From the NCBI RefSeq assembly GCF_900107935.1, contig NZ_FNVG01000001.1, positions 1 through 64,000 of the forward strand: a DNA stretch of 64,000 nt, read 5' to 3'. How positions within the stretch are numbered: position 1 is the first letter of the stretch; the number at the start of each line of letters is the position of its first letter. Of this stretch, positions 44,565 to 53,375 are shown piece after piece. The translations under genes were made by a program, and so were the position numbers. Source of the stretch: Vibrio hangzhouensis. GTDB lineage: Bacteria > Pseudomonadota > Gammaproteobacteria > Enterobacterales > Vibrionaceae. Below the pieces are notes generated by a model that had not been told where the DNA came from, did no database searches, and worked only from the letters and a program-made list of their open reading frames with translations.

Positions 44565-46859
44565 CTATTCGCCTTTGGCCAGAGCAACAGCCAACTGTCC
44601 CAATGCTAATCCGCCATCACCACAAGAATACTGCTGCTGTTCTATCGGATGGATATGTTCAGGTAGTGCCTGCTTGAAAAGGCGTGTCAATAACGCGTTA
44701 TGAAATACACCACCGGTGAGTGCGACATGGTTGACATGGTGCTCAGCGCTGGCTTTGCTCACCATGTCTGCCAGTGCGTTAGCGAATGCCTGATGAAAAA
44801 GGTACGCCCTCTCTTCAACGCTTGCTTCTAGTCTATGCCAGTTACGCCAGAAGCTTGCCAGTTCCATGGTCAAACCGATAACCGGAATCATCAAGTCCGT
44901 CCTATCACTGTGTGTTATTCGCATCGCTGCGGCTTCTAACTGAAGCGCAGCTTGTGATTCGAATTCAACCTGATCATTAGTCAGGTTCAACGAAGCCGCC
45001 ACTGCATCAAAAAAACGTCCTGCAGAACGGATGGAGTGTGAGTTCAGATTCTTATTCAGTGCGATGGTTAAAGTCTGAATCGGCTTTTTGGGTATCAATC
45101 TGGCGAGAGATTCCTGAGTAAGTTCGGGAAGAAAGGCTTTTAAATGAGCATGATAGCTTCGCCACGGCTCCTTAGCTGCTTTATCAGCCCCGACAAAGGG
45201 AATAGAGGGAATGCCACCTAACTGAGTAATATCCTTGTAATCTGCCAGAACCAGTTCCCCACCCCAAAAGGAGCCGCTATCTCCATATCCGAGACCATCC
45301 AACGCGAGTGCCAACACTTTTCCCTGGTCAATACGCCAGCCATTTTCCACCAGGCAACTGGCGATATGAGCATGATGGTGTTGAACCTGTATTAGCGTTG
45401 CTCCATTTCCCTTGTCGCAACGTTTTGCTGCAAGTTGATGGCTGAAATAACCGGGGTGTTTATCTGAAACATGGTGTCGTATCTGCGCCTGGTAAAGTTG
45501 CAGGTAATGCTCCAGCGCTGACTGATATTGAGCCTGGCTTTCAGTAAAGGTCAGATCACCAAGATATTGACTCACTATGATCTGCCGACCTTTTCCAATC
45601 GCGAAAGCACTTTTAAGGTCCCCGCCATATGCCAGATAGCCATCAGCATCAGGAAACCCAACCGGTAGCGAGATCGCATTGGGGGTCAGTCCGCGAGATC
45701 GTCGTAAAACTCGAATTTGGTTGTCGCTGTCGACTCTGACAATGGAATCGTCACAGCGCTGAACAATGTCGCGATTATGTACAAGGAACAGGTCGGCAAT
45801 CGACTTTAGTTCCATAAATGCGGATGAATTGGTTAACACTGGTGGCAGATTCGTGCGGTTAGCGGACGTCATTACAAGTGGGAAGGGATAACCATCAGCC
45901 AATAAGTGCTGAATCGGATTAGAAGGCAACATAATCCCAACTTCATTAAGTTGTGGCGCGATGCCGTCCGGCAACATTGACTCCTTTTTTTTAGGCAACA
46001 GTACTATTGGAGCGACGGGACCGGACAACACCTGCCTTTGTGCGTCGTTTACGTAGGCAATGTGTTCTAACTGTTCGAGATCGCGAACCATGATAGCGAA
46101 CGGCTTGTATTGGCGCTTTTTTCTCTCCCTCAGAACTTGTATCGCGTGTTCGCTCGTCGCATCGCAAACCAGATGAAATCCACCGACCGATTTAATGGCT
46201 ATTATTCTGCCCTGCAGCAAAGCCGCTATTGAATTGTTTAGCCAGTCACCTGCAACTGGCACTTCTTCATGAGAATAAAGCTGAATTTCTGGTCCACACT
46301 CGTCGCAAGCAATGGGCTCTGCATGATAACGTCGGTCTGAGGGAGTGAGGTATTCATTGCGGCAATTTTCACACATCGGGAAGGCGTCCATCACTGTATT
46401 AGGCCTGTCATATGGTAGCGACTTAATGATGGTAAAGCGCGGGCCACAATGAGTGCAATTAATAAACGGATAGCGATAACGACGGTTGACACGAGTAAAC
46501 AACTCATCAATGCAGGCTTTACAGGTCGCCGCATCAGGGATGATATGGGTATCCATGGATGTCGGCTTAGAAGCAGCAATCGAAAAGTCTTCAGGCAGGC
46601 TTTCCCAAACAAACTCACTATGACTGATGGACTCTATCTGTGCCAACGGTGGCAGATTTGTGGTGAGCTCATGTAAGAACGACGAAATATTGTCATTCGT
46701 CAAAAACCGTATCAGAACACCTGAGCCATCGTTTAACACCTCACCGAGCAATTGCCATTGTTGGGCCAGTTGCCAGACGAAAGGCCGAAAGCCTACGCCC
46801 TGAACTTTCCCTTTAACTCTTATGCTGACACCATTTGGTTTGCATATGTGTTGTGTCAC
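44565..46859 (-). CDS. hypF: Hydrogenase maturation carbamoyltransferase HypF
   Basis: HypF makes the carbamoyl group that becomes the cyanide ligands of the [NiFe] site. The 764-residue protein has an N-terminal acylphosphatase domain (1-95, GKVQGVGFRPFVW), two zinc fingers (C-x2-C-x18-C-x2-C starting CKAC, and a second CENC...CDEC), a YrdC-like domain (about 205-390) and a C-terminal Kae1-like carbamoyltransferase domain (QHHHAHIASCLVE, LDGLGYGDSGSFWGGEL). GTG start with AGGGGGAG upstream. It is last in the hypABCDEF row, 30 bases after hypE. Confidence 0.96.
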   Translation of the reverse strand: MTQHICKPNGVSIRVKGKVQGVGFRPFVWQLAQQWQLLGEVLNDGSGVLIRFLTNDNISSFLHELTTNLPPLAQIESISHSEFVWESLPEDFSIAASKPTSMDTHIIPDAATCKACIDELFTRVNRRYRYPFINCTHCGPRFTIIKSLPYDRPNTVMDAFPMCENCRNEYLTPSDRRYHAEPIACDECGPEIQLYSHEEVPVAGDWLNNSIAALLQGRIIAIKSVGGFHLVCDATSEHAIQVLRERKKRQYKPFAIMVRDLEQLEHIAYVNDAQRQVLSGPVAPIVLLPKKKESMLPDGIAPQLNEVGIMLPSNPIQHLLADGYPFPLVMTSANRTNLPPVLTNSSAFMELKSIADLFLVHNRDIVQRCDDSIVRVDSDNQIRVLRRSRGLTPNAISLPVGFPDADGYLAYGGDLKSAFAIGKGRQIIVSQYLGDLTFTESQAQYQSALEHYLQLYQAQIRHHVSDKHPGYFSHQLAAKRCDKGNGATLIQVQHHHAHIASCLVENGWRIDQGKVLALALDGLGYGDSGSFWGGELVLADYKDITQLGGIPSIPFVGADKAAKEPWRSYHAHLKAFLPELTQESLARLIPKKPIQTLTIALNKNLNSHSIRSAGRFFDAVAASLNLTNDQVEFESQAALQLEAAAMRITHSDRTDLMIPVIGLTMELASFWRNWHRLEASVEERAYLFHQAFANALADMVSKASAEHHVNHVALTGGVFHNALLTRLFKQALPEHIHPIEQQQYSCGDGGLALGQLAVALAKGE

Positions 46860-46889
46860 GCGACTCCCCCTTATGTAGCGCTGTTCTGT

Positions 46890-47903
46890 CTAGCAAATTC
46901 TGGGCATGGGCTCATCCCAAGGGAGGTCCAGCCACCGACTGGCACCGAAGGCATTCAAAACCGACACCTTTTGGGAGGAGTTCACTTCGCCAATGATGGC
47001 AGCATCACTGCCTCCCTTTAATTGACGAAGCGTACTCAGCGCTAGATTCGCGTCCTTCGGGTCAACGATGGCAATAAATTTTCCCTCATTGGCAAAATTC
47101 AATACCTCCAGACCCAGTAGCTCACTCAGTCCTCGCACCGGCGAACTTACAGGCAAGGCTTGTTCTATCACTTGAAAACCACAGCCACTGCTAGCTACAA
47201 ACTCATGCAATACGGCGTTAACGCCACCTCTTGTCGCATCTCTTAATGTTCGGATACCCTTAACCGGCAGCAAAGCCTCAACAAAAGGGTAAAGGTGCTG
47301 ACAGTCGCTGTTCAACTGCCCTCCAAACCCCAGATTTTCACGGGCATTCAAAATAGTGGCACCATGATCGCCCAAGTTTCCGGAAATAAGGATCTGATCA
47401 CCAGGTTGGATATGTTGCACACCCCAGTCTACGTTGGCAGGAATAACCCCAATACCACTTGTACTAATAAACAGCTTGTCGGCCGCCCCCTTTGGTACCA
47501 CCTTCGTATCACCGGTAACGATTTCAATACCAGCCTCGCTCGCAGTCTTAGCCATTGAACAAGCAACTTGCTTCAATTCATCAATGGAAAAGCCTTCCTC
47601 AATAATAAACCCAGCAGATAGATAAATAGGCTTGGCACCACTCATAGCAATGTCGTTAGCCGTCCCGCAAACGGCTAATTTGCCAATATCACCGCCCGGA
47701 AATCGTATAGGATCCACAACGTATGAATCGCAGGAGAAAGCCAATTTTTCTCCTGTTAAGGTCAATGGCGCAAGCGGAATTCTCGCCTGATCTTCTTGTC
47801 TATTTAGAATTTCATTCGCAAAGTAAGACAGGAATATCTTGTTAACAAGCTCCTGCATTGCTTTACCTCCACTACCGTGAGCAAGGGTAATTCGGTCGGG
47901 CAT
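46890..47903 (-). CDS. hypE: Hydrogenase maturation protein HypE
   Basis: HypE accepts the carbamoyl group from HypF on its C-terminal cysteine and dehydrates it with ATP to a thiocyanate, the cyanide donor. The 337-residue sequence starts ITLAHGSGGKAM and ends PRIC, keeping the essential terminal cysteine. The PurM-like ATP-binding core is intact (DATRGGVNAVLHE). AAGGA precedes the ATG. Confidence 0.96.
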   Translation of the reverse strand: MPDRITLAHGSGGKAMQELVNKIFLSYFANEILNRQEDQARIPLAPLTLTGEKLAFSCDSYVVDPIRFPGGDIGKLAVCGTANDIAMSGAKPIYLSAGFIIEEGFSIDELKQVACSMAKTASEAGIEIVTGDTKVVPKGAADKLFISTSGIGVIPANVDWGVQHIQPGDQILISGNLGDHGATILNARENLGFGGQLNSDCQHLYPFVEALLPVKGIRTLRDATRGGVNAVLHEFVASSGCGFQVIEQALPVSSPVRGLSELLGLEVLNFANEGKFIAIVDPKDANLALSTLRQLKGGSDAAIIGEVNSSQKVSVLNAFGASRWLDLPWDEPMPRIC

Positions 47904-47949
47904 TACTTGTTCCTTGTCGTTAAATAGATCACCGCTAAAATCAGAATAG

Positions 47950-49056
47950 CTAGTCCCGACAGTAGTGATAGTAGGCGGCGCAAGCCCCTTCGCCAGAAAC
48001 CATCAAAGAGCCCAATGCATTTTCGGGAAAGCAAGATACAGCAAAAGCCGGGCAGTCGGTGGGCTTACACCGTCCGGCAAGCACATCACCACAACGCCGA
48101 CCCTGAATGACACTGTCACAATTTGAAGTCACTTTTAGATCGACTCGTGCGCTGAATGGGCGGTAAGGTTCCGTCAACTCAATACCTGAGTCAGGAATTT
48201 CACCCAGCCCCATCCATTCACTGCGTTTTTTGCTGCAAAAAACTTCTGATATCGACCGTTGAGCATTTTGGTTTCCCTCGGTTGTCACTACTCGGGAATA
48301 TTGGTTTTCAATTTCACATCTTCGCTGTGCAAATTGTGTTAGCAACATCAATATTGCTTGTAACATATCAAGAGGTTCAAACCCTGTAATGACACACGGT
48401 TTACGAAATGTGTCTGCTAGCGGCTGATAAGGCTTAGTACCAATAATCATCGATAAATGTCCCGGAAGCAGAAAACCATCGACTCTCGTCTCCCCTTTGC
48501 TCAATAGCGCGCTCAAAACCGGCATAATCGTGATGTGTTGACAGTAAACTTTAAAGTTGAGAACTTGTTTTTGCTTTGCCTGTTGCAGCGTGATTGCGGT
48601 GGCAGGCATGGTTGTCTCAAACCCCAGAGCAAAAAAAATGACCTGTTTATCGACATGTGTCTGAGCGAGCTTAAGGGCATCCATCGGCGAATATACCATT
48701 CTGACATCTAGGCCTCGCGCTTTAGCGTCGGCTAAACAGCCATCGCTACCTGGGACACGCATTGCATCGCCGAAACTGCAAAGAATGGTATTTGGCTGTT
48801 CGGCTAACGCTATACATTGATCGATACTTTTCTTCGAAAGCACGCATACCGGGCAACCGGGCCCATGAACGAACTCAATGTCATCAGGTAACAATTGCAG
48901 CAAGCCAAATTTGAACAGAGTATGTGTGTGACCTCCACAAACTTCCATCACTTGAATCGGTTTTAACGTATCTGGGAGCATTTGTAGCGCTCTGTCAATT
49001 CGCCTGATGAGCGCTTTTGCGTGTTTAGGGTTACGATATTCATCAACATAGTCCAT
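47950..49056 (-). CDS. hypD: Hydrogenase maturation protein HypD
   Basis: HypD is the iron-sulfur scaffold on which, with HypC, the Fe(CN)2CO unit is built. I use ATG 49056 (MDYVDEYRNPKHA), matching the family N-terminus; the frame opens at 49071. The conserved blocks VMEVCGGHTHTLFKFGL, GPGCPVCV, FGDAMRVPG and GFETTMPATA are present. The C-terminal [4Fe-4S] cysteines lie in RCGDVLAGRCKPTDCPAF and EGACAAYY. Length is about 368 residues, as usual. Confidence 0.96.
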   Translation of the reverse strand: MDYVDEYRNPKHAKALIRRIDRALQMLPDTLKPIQVMEVCGGHTHTLFKFGLLQLLPDDIEFVHGPGCPVCVLSKKSIDQCIALAEQPNTILCSFGDAMRVPGSDGCLADAKARGLDVRMVYSPMDALKLAQTHVDKQVIFFALGFETTMPATAITLQQAKQKQVLNFKVYCQHITIMPVLSALLSKGETRVDGFLLPGHLSMIIGTKPYQPLADTFRKPCVITGFEPLDMLQAILMLLTQFAQRRCEIENQYSRVVTTEGNQNAQRSISEVFCSKKRSEWMGLGEIPDSGIELTEPYRPFSARVDLKVTSNCDSVIQGRRCGDVLAGRCKPTDCPAFAVSCFPENALGSLMVSGEGACAAYYHYCRD

Positions 49057-49080
49057 CACGCCTGCTCCCAATTATCTATA

Positions 49081-49341
49081 TTAATGATCATCATCAGCTC
49101 TACTCTCCGTAGCCTGCATTTCATCGAGTATTTCGAGTGTTTTTCTCGCCTGTTGCTCATCAATAAGACACATTGCAAAGCCTACGTGAATTAAAACCCA
49201 GCAGTTAACCAGGCTCTCTGGTTGACGATGCGCAACACAGTTAAGATTTACTTCGCGTACAATACCGCCCACATCAACTAAACCGAGATACTCTTCTGAA
49301 CTGGTTATCTCTATCACTTTCCCAGGAAGTCCTAAACACAT
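49081..49341 (-). CDS. hypC: Hydrogenase maturation chaperone HypC
   Basis: The real start is ATG 49341, giving MCLGLPGKV with the essential Cys2; a longer frame from 49368 is not plausible. The 86-residue protein carries iron from HypD to the large-subunit precursor. The hydrophobic VNLNCVAHRQPE...CWVLIHVGFAM block is typical. Its ATG overlaps the hypB stop by one base (TGATG), so translation is coupled. Confidence 0.95.
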   Translation of the reverse strand: MCLGLPGKVIEITSSEEYLGLVDVGGIVREVNLNCVAHRQPESLVNCWVLIHVGFAMCLIDEQQARKTLEILDEMQATESRADDDH

Positions 49342-50066
49342 CAGTGTTCTCCTACCCATCGCAACCACAGTGGTAATCCCTCGCCCGTAGTCGAGGACAA
49401 GAGCAACGACTGGATTTCAGGATTAATGCGCTTGGCATTGGTGATGCAGAGGTCAGGATCAAATTGTACATAAGGCAACAAATCTATTTTGTTGATGATC
49501 ATCAGCGTGGACTTGGCAATGACATCTGGATACTTGAGCGGTTTATCATCCCCTTCTGTAACCGAGATGATGACGACTTTATGCTGCTCACCCAGATCGA
49601 AGCTGGCCGGACAGATCAAATTTCCGACATTTTCAATAAACAACAGGCTGTGTTGTTGTAGCTCCAAATGGTTAATAGCGCTAGCCACCATCTCTGCATC
49701 CAGGTGGCAACCTTTACCTGTATTTATCTGTATTGCCTGCGTTCCCGTTGCTCGTATTTTTGCAGCGTCGTTGCTGGTTTGCTGATCGCCTTCAATAACC
49801 GCGCAGTGAACATCCTCAAGTTTATTTAGTGTTTCGGTTAACAACGTTGTTTTACCTGAGCCTGGACTAGATATCAGATTAAGGGTCCTGATATTACGCT
49901 GCGCTAGCCAATCACGATTCTTATCCGCTATTGCATCATTTTTAGCTAGCAAATCGGCTTCTAAGCGCAGTATTCGTGGTTTCACTTCGGTCACCGATGA
50001 TAACTGGTGTTTATTGCCCTCTAGGAGTATCGCTTTTGATTCGCCACAACCGCATGTCGAGCACAT
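49341..50066 (-). CDS. hypB: Nickel-inserting GTPase HypB
   Basis: HypB delivers nickel to the large subunit with HypA, using GTP. The 241-residue protein has an N-terminal metal motif (MCSTCGCGES), a P-loop (SSPGSGKTTLL), the metal/dimer motif with DQQTSNDA and GKGCHLDAEMV, and the guanine motif NKIDLLPY. There is no long His-rich tract, so it probably does not store nickel. It overlaps hypA by one base (TAATG). Confidence 0.96.
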   Translation of the reverse strand: MCSTCGCGESKAILLEGNKHQLSSVTEVKPRILRLEADLLAKNDAIADKNRDWLAQRNIRTLNLISSPGSGKTTLLTETLNKLEDVHCAVIEGDQQTSNDAAKIRATGTQAIQINTGKGCHLDAEMVASAINHLELQQHSLLFIENVGNLICPASFDLGEQHKVVIISVTEGDDKPLKYPDVIAKSTLMIINKIDLLPYVQFDPDLCITNAKRINPEIQSLLLSSTTGEGLPLWLRWVGEH

Positions 50067-50407
50067 TACAAAACCTCCAGTTGTTTTATTCTCATTTGTT
50101 CACCACCCTTGCGTCGCAGATTATAACCATTGCAGTTTGGGCATGTGCTAAGCCAATCTGAGATAGCAAAACTTGCATTGCAATCCTGGCAGCAAGCCTG
50201 TGCAGGTTGCCTAGAAATGACCAGTTGAGCAGAATCCGCCACCGTGTTGCGACAACAGATGTCGAAACAGAACCTCAATGCATCGACTTCTACGCCAGCA
50301 AACACACCCAATTCCAGAACCACTGTGCTGACTTGTGTAAAACATTTCTCATCAGCTTGATCTTCGATGATCTTGATTAGGCTCTCACACAACGACATTT
50401 CGTGCAT
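50066..50407 (-). CDS. hypA: Hydrogenase nickel chaperone HypA
   Basis: I use ATG 50407, which gives the canonical front MHEMSLCESL with nickel-binding His2; an in-frame start at 50482 is unlikely. The 113-residue protein ends in a zinc domain with two CxxC pairs (CCQDC and CPNC). It is first in the hyp operon and only 97 bases from the divergent hydrogenase structural operon, so the two probably share a control region. Confidence 0.95.
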   Translation of the reverse strand: MHEMSLCESLIKIIEDQADEKCFTQVSTVVLELGVFAGVEVDALRFCFDICCRNTVADSAQLVISRQPAQACCQDCNASFAISDWLSTCPNCNGYNLRRKGGEQMRIKQLEVL

Positions 50408-50504
50408 AGTCAACTCGCTATCAACCAAAGCGGTAGAAATTTCCTTTATACATTCTAAAGATAGCTGATGATTCACAAACACAAAGAGTGTCTATACTAA
50501 ATAA

Positions 50505-51656
50505 ATGGATAGCGGAGATTTTCTCTTGAAAAATAGCTCAAAGACCAAAAAAGGCTGGCTAGGGAAAGCAAACTTTCACTCCCTGTTTGAAGCATTGCAT
50601 CGTCAAGGCTATAAAATCATAGGCCCGACTGTTCGGGACGATACGATTGTGTTTGATACCGTTACCACCCCATCTGAACTGACTCACTCGGTTATTGATC
50701 TGCAGCAGTCTGGTCGCTATACCTTAGTAGAAGATAAATCCAATCGATATTTTTCGTGGAATACTGGACCGCAGGCGTTGAAGCCCCTGCTGTTTAAGAC
50801 TCGGGAGACACTATGGACCTGCTCTGACAACGATGGTCAGCTGCAATTTAAGTCACCTGAGCAAGACGTTGAGCCTATCGCAGTTATAGGAGTAAGAGCC
50901 TGTGATTTGGCTGCGTTGGCAATTCATGACCAGCATTTTCTACAAGGCGCTTATATTGACGACTTCTATCAGCAGCATCGGAAAAACATACTGTTGGTCG
51001 CTGTCAATTGCAGCAGAAGTAATGAGCAGTGTTTCTGCGTCTCTACGGGCGATGGGCCCGAGGTCACCACTAATTACGATGTATTAATCGATGAACTTGA
51101 TGATGGATTTTTAGTAAAGAGTAATAGTAAGCGTGGACTGGACGTAATACAGCATCTGGTGCTAGAACCTGCCACACAGGCCCAAGAAGTAACTGCTCAA
51201 CAGCAAATCTCTAAAGCGCGCTCTGAACAAGGCTCCAAAAAACTACCTGAACTCGACAACCTGCTCAAACTGGTTAGTGGACTGAAGAAAAAAGACTGGC
51301 AAGACATCGCCGAGCGCTGCCTAGCGTGCGGTAACTGTACTCAGGTTTGTCCAACCTGTTTCTGTAGCACCCAAGAGTCAGCCCCCGATCTTATTCAGTC
51401 CAATTCAGAGCAAGTAAGGATCTGGGATTCGTGCTTCAGCGAAGAACATGGACACATATTTGGTAAGAACTATCGACCAGAAATTGAAGAACGGTACCGA
51501 CAATGGATGCTACATAAATTGGTGTTCTGGCATCAACAATATGGCCGTTCGGGTTGCGTGGGTTGCGGTCGTTGTTCTACCTGGTGTCCGGTGGCGATCG
51601 ATTTAGTCGAAGAAGCGTCATCTCTGGTGTCTCGGCTGTCATCAGACAACAAATAA
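50505..51656 (+). CDS. hydB: Group 3b-type [NiFe]-hydrogenase, iron-sulfur (beta) subunit
   Basis: The subunit passes electrons between the diaphorase and hydrogenase halves. The 383-residue protein has a domain like the sulfhydrogenase/dissimilatory sulfite reductase-associated family (AVIGVRACDLAAL). Two [4Fe-4S] ferredoxin motifs follow, CLACGNCTQVCPTC and CVGCGRCSTWCP. The ATG at 50505 lies only seven bases after TATACT and lacks a ribosome site, whereas the in-frame TTG at 50526 has GGAG upstream and may be the true start. It is first of five genes in one operon. Confidence 0.93.
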   Translation: MDSGDFLLKNSSKTKKGWLGKANFHSLFEALHRQGYKIIGPTVRDDTIVFDTVTTPSELTHSVIDLQQSGRYTLVEDKSNRYFSWNTGPQALKPLLFKTRETLWTCSDNDGQLQFKSPEQDVEPIAVIGVRACDLAALAIHDQHFLQGAYIDDFYQQHRKNILLVAVNCSRSNEQCFCVSTGDGPEVTTNYDVLIDELDDGFLVKSNSKRGLDVIQHLVLEPATQAQEVTAQQQISKARSEQGSKKLPELDNLLKLVSGLKKKDWQDIAERCLACGNCTQVCPTCFCSTQESAPDLIQSNSEQVRIWDSCFSEEHGHIFGKNYRPEIEERYRQWMLHKLVFWHQQYGRSGCVGCGRCSTWCPVAIDLVEEASSLVSRLSSDNK

Positions 51657-51708
51657 ATCTTTTTTAATTGGAGTGCATTTCATCCAGCACTGACTAAGGA
51701 ACGGAAAC

Positions 51709-52569
51709 GTGAAGGCTCAACTTTGTAAACAACATAATTCCGATATCATGAGTCGCGCCATGACGCCTATTACCGCGACGCTGGAAGATAAATCCGAAGA
51801 AACCTTGGGTGTGGTTACCATGTCTTTACGAATTGAATCCGATACGCCGTTTGAGTTTCAGTTTGGCCAATTCAATATGCTTTCTGTCTTCGGTGTCGGC
51901 GAGGTCGCTATTTCAATCATGGGAAGACAAGAGAATGTGTTGCTCCATACGATTCGTTCCGTCGGCCGCGTAACGCACGCCTTAACCAATCTAATACCTG
52001 GACAACAACTGGGCATACGTGGGCCATTTGGACAAGGCTGGCCCATTGAACGGGCCATTGGTAAGGATTTGATATTTATTACCGCCGGTCTTGGTTGTGC
52101 GCCTGTGGTCGCCGCTATAAAACATGCCGTGCAGACCCGTAAAAACCACAACCGTATTGTTATTTTACAAGGGGTTAAGCACCATCGGGATCTGCTGTGG
52201 CTTCCTCAATATGAGATTTGGCGCGACCAGCATCAGTGCCAGGTTTTATTAGCTGCCAGTGAAGAACACAAACGTAAGCAACACTGGAAACTGGGTCTGG
52301 TGACAGGACTGCTTGAACAAGCTCGCTTTGATGCTTACAACTGTATCGTTATGATGTGCGGCCCAGAAATCATGATGAAAGCTGCTCTAGAGCAGTTAGA
52401 GTCGATCGGCGTGCCTGATGATGCCTGTTACTTGAGCATGGAACGTAATTTTCAGTGTGGACAAGGATTTTGTGGTCACTGTCAAATAGGCCCTTACTTC
52501 GTTTGCAAAGACGGTCCCGTGTTTCATTTCCCCAGCATAAAACCTTGGTTTGGCCTTTGGGGGTTATAG
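51709..52569 (+). CDS. hydG: Group 3b-type [NiFe]-hydrogenase, FAD/NAD(P)-binding (gamma) subunit
   Basis: This is the diaphorase subunit of 286 residues, related to dihydroorotate dehydrogenase electron-transfer subunit and ferredoxin-NADP reductase. The FAD domain (about 20-110) has FGQFNMLSVFGVGE and GIRGPFGQGWP. The NAD(P) domain (about 115-235) has FITAGLGCAPVV and MMCGPEIMM. A C-terminal [2Fe-2S] cluster reads CGQGFCGHCQIGPYFVC. GTG start with AAGGA upstream. It couples H2 to NAD(P)H. Cofactor choice cannot be decided by eye. Confidence 0.93.
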   Translation: MKAQLCKQHNSDIMSRAMTPITATLEDKSEETLGVVTMSLRIESDTPFEFQFGQFNMLSVFGVGEVAISIMGRQENVLLHTIRSVGRVTHALTNLIPGQQLGIRGPFGQGWPIERAIGKDLIFITAGLGCAPVVAAIKHAVQTRKNHNRIVILQGVKHHRDLLWLPQYEIWRDQHQCQVLLAASEEHKRKQHWKLGLVTGLLEQARFDAYNCIVMMCGPEIMMKAALEQLESIGVPDDACYLSMERNFQCGQGFCGHCQIGPYFVCKDGPVFHFPSIKPWFGLWGL

Positions 52570-53375
52570 TGACTACAACAAAAACAAAAATAGCGGTTCA
52601 TAAACTGACCTCTTGCTCAGGTTGTCAGCTGGCCTTTATCAATCAAGGACCGGGATTGCTTTCCCTACTGGAACATATAGAGATATGTCACTTTATCGAG
52701 GTGGGCATCGATAACCCAGAATGCCCTGTGGATGTCGCGTTTATAGAAGGTAGCATATCAACACCTCACGACCTGGAACGAATAAAGTCTGTAAGAGCGT
52801 TGAGTAAACTGGTGGTCACCGTGGGTGCCTGCGCAACATCGGGTGGCGTTCAGGCATTAAGAAACCTGGCCTGTTTGTATGACGAACCACACCAATTGAA
52901 AGCGCGGGTCTATGCCGCTCCAGAACACATTGCCACTCTGGCGCACTCCCAACCAGTTGCTACAGCAATTAACGTTGATTTTGAACTTTGGGGCTGTCCC
53001 GTATCTACAGAACAACTGCTGCGCTTTTTGTCACAATTGCTTGTTGGCGCAAAGCCAAAATTAGAAAAAGAAAAGCTCTGTATGGAATGTAAACGGCAAC
53101 AGAACGTTTGTGTAATGGTCACGAAGCAGGCTCTATGCCTTGGGCCAGTAATAAGAACAGGGTGCGGGGCAATGTGTCCCTCTTATGGTAAGGCATGTTA
53201 TGGCTGTTATGGTCCCTCAGAGCAACCGAATACGCGCAGTCTGGCAAATCGGATGCAGGGGCTAGGTGCGGTCGACTCTGATATTGCCCAGCGTTTTGCT
53301 CAGTTTCATGGTGACACTCCGCAGTTTCGTGCTGAAATTGAGCACTGGATCGTACATAAGGAAGAAAAGCAGTGA
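52569..53375 (+). CDS. hydD: Group 3b-type [NiFe]-hydrogenase, small (delta) subunit
   Basis: I use GTG 52569, which overlaps the previous stop (TAGTG) and starts directly before the conserved front KIAVHKLTSCSGCQLAF; the frame opens at 52455 inside the previous gene. The 268-residue small subunit binds the proximal cluster through CSGC, VGACATSGG and WGCPV. Further clusters use the cysteines in LCMECKRQQNVCV and GAMCPSYGKACYGCYGP. No Tat signal is present, so the enzyme is cytosolic. Confidence 0.93.
   Translation: MTTTKTKIAVHKLTSCSGCQLAFINQGPGLLSLLEHIEICHFIEVGIDNPECPVDVAFIEGSISTPHDLERIKSVRALSKLVVTVGACATSGGVQALRNLACLYDEPHQLKARVYAAPEHIATLAHSQPVATAINVDFELWGCPVSTEQLLRFLSQLLVGAKPKLEKEKLCMECKRQQNVCVMVTKQALCLGPVIRTGCGAMCPSYGKACYGCYGPSEQPNTRSLANRMQGLGAVDSDIAQRFAQFHGDTPQFRAEIEHWIVHKEEKQ

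Noticed and set aside
44500..44703. 67-codon plus-strand frame at the end of hypF
   Set aside because: It is mostly antisense to the conserved hypF 3' end.
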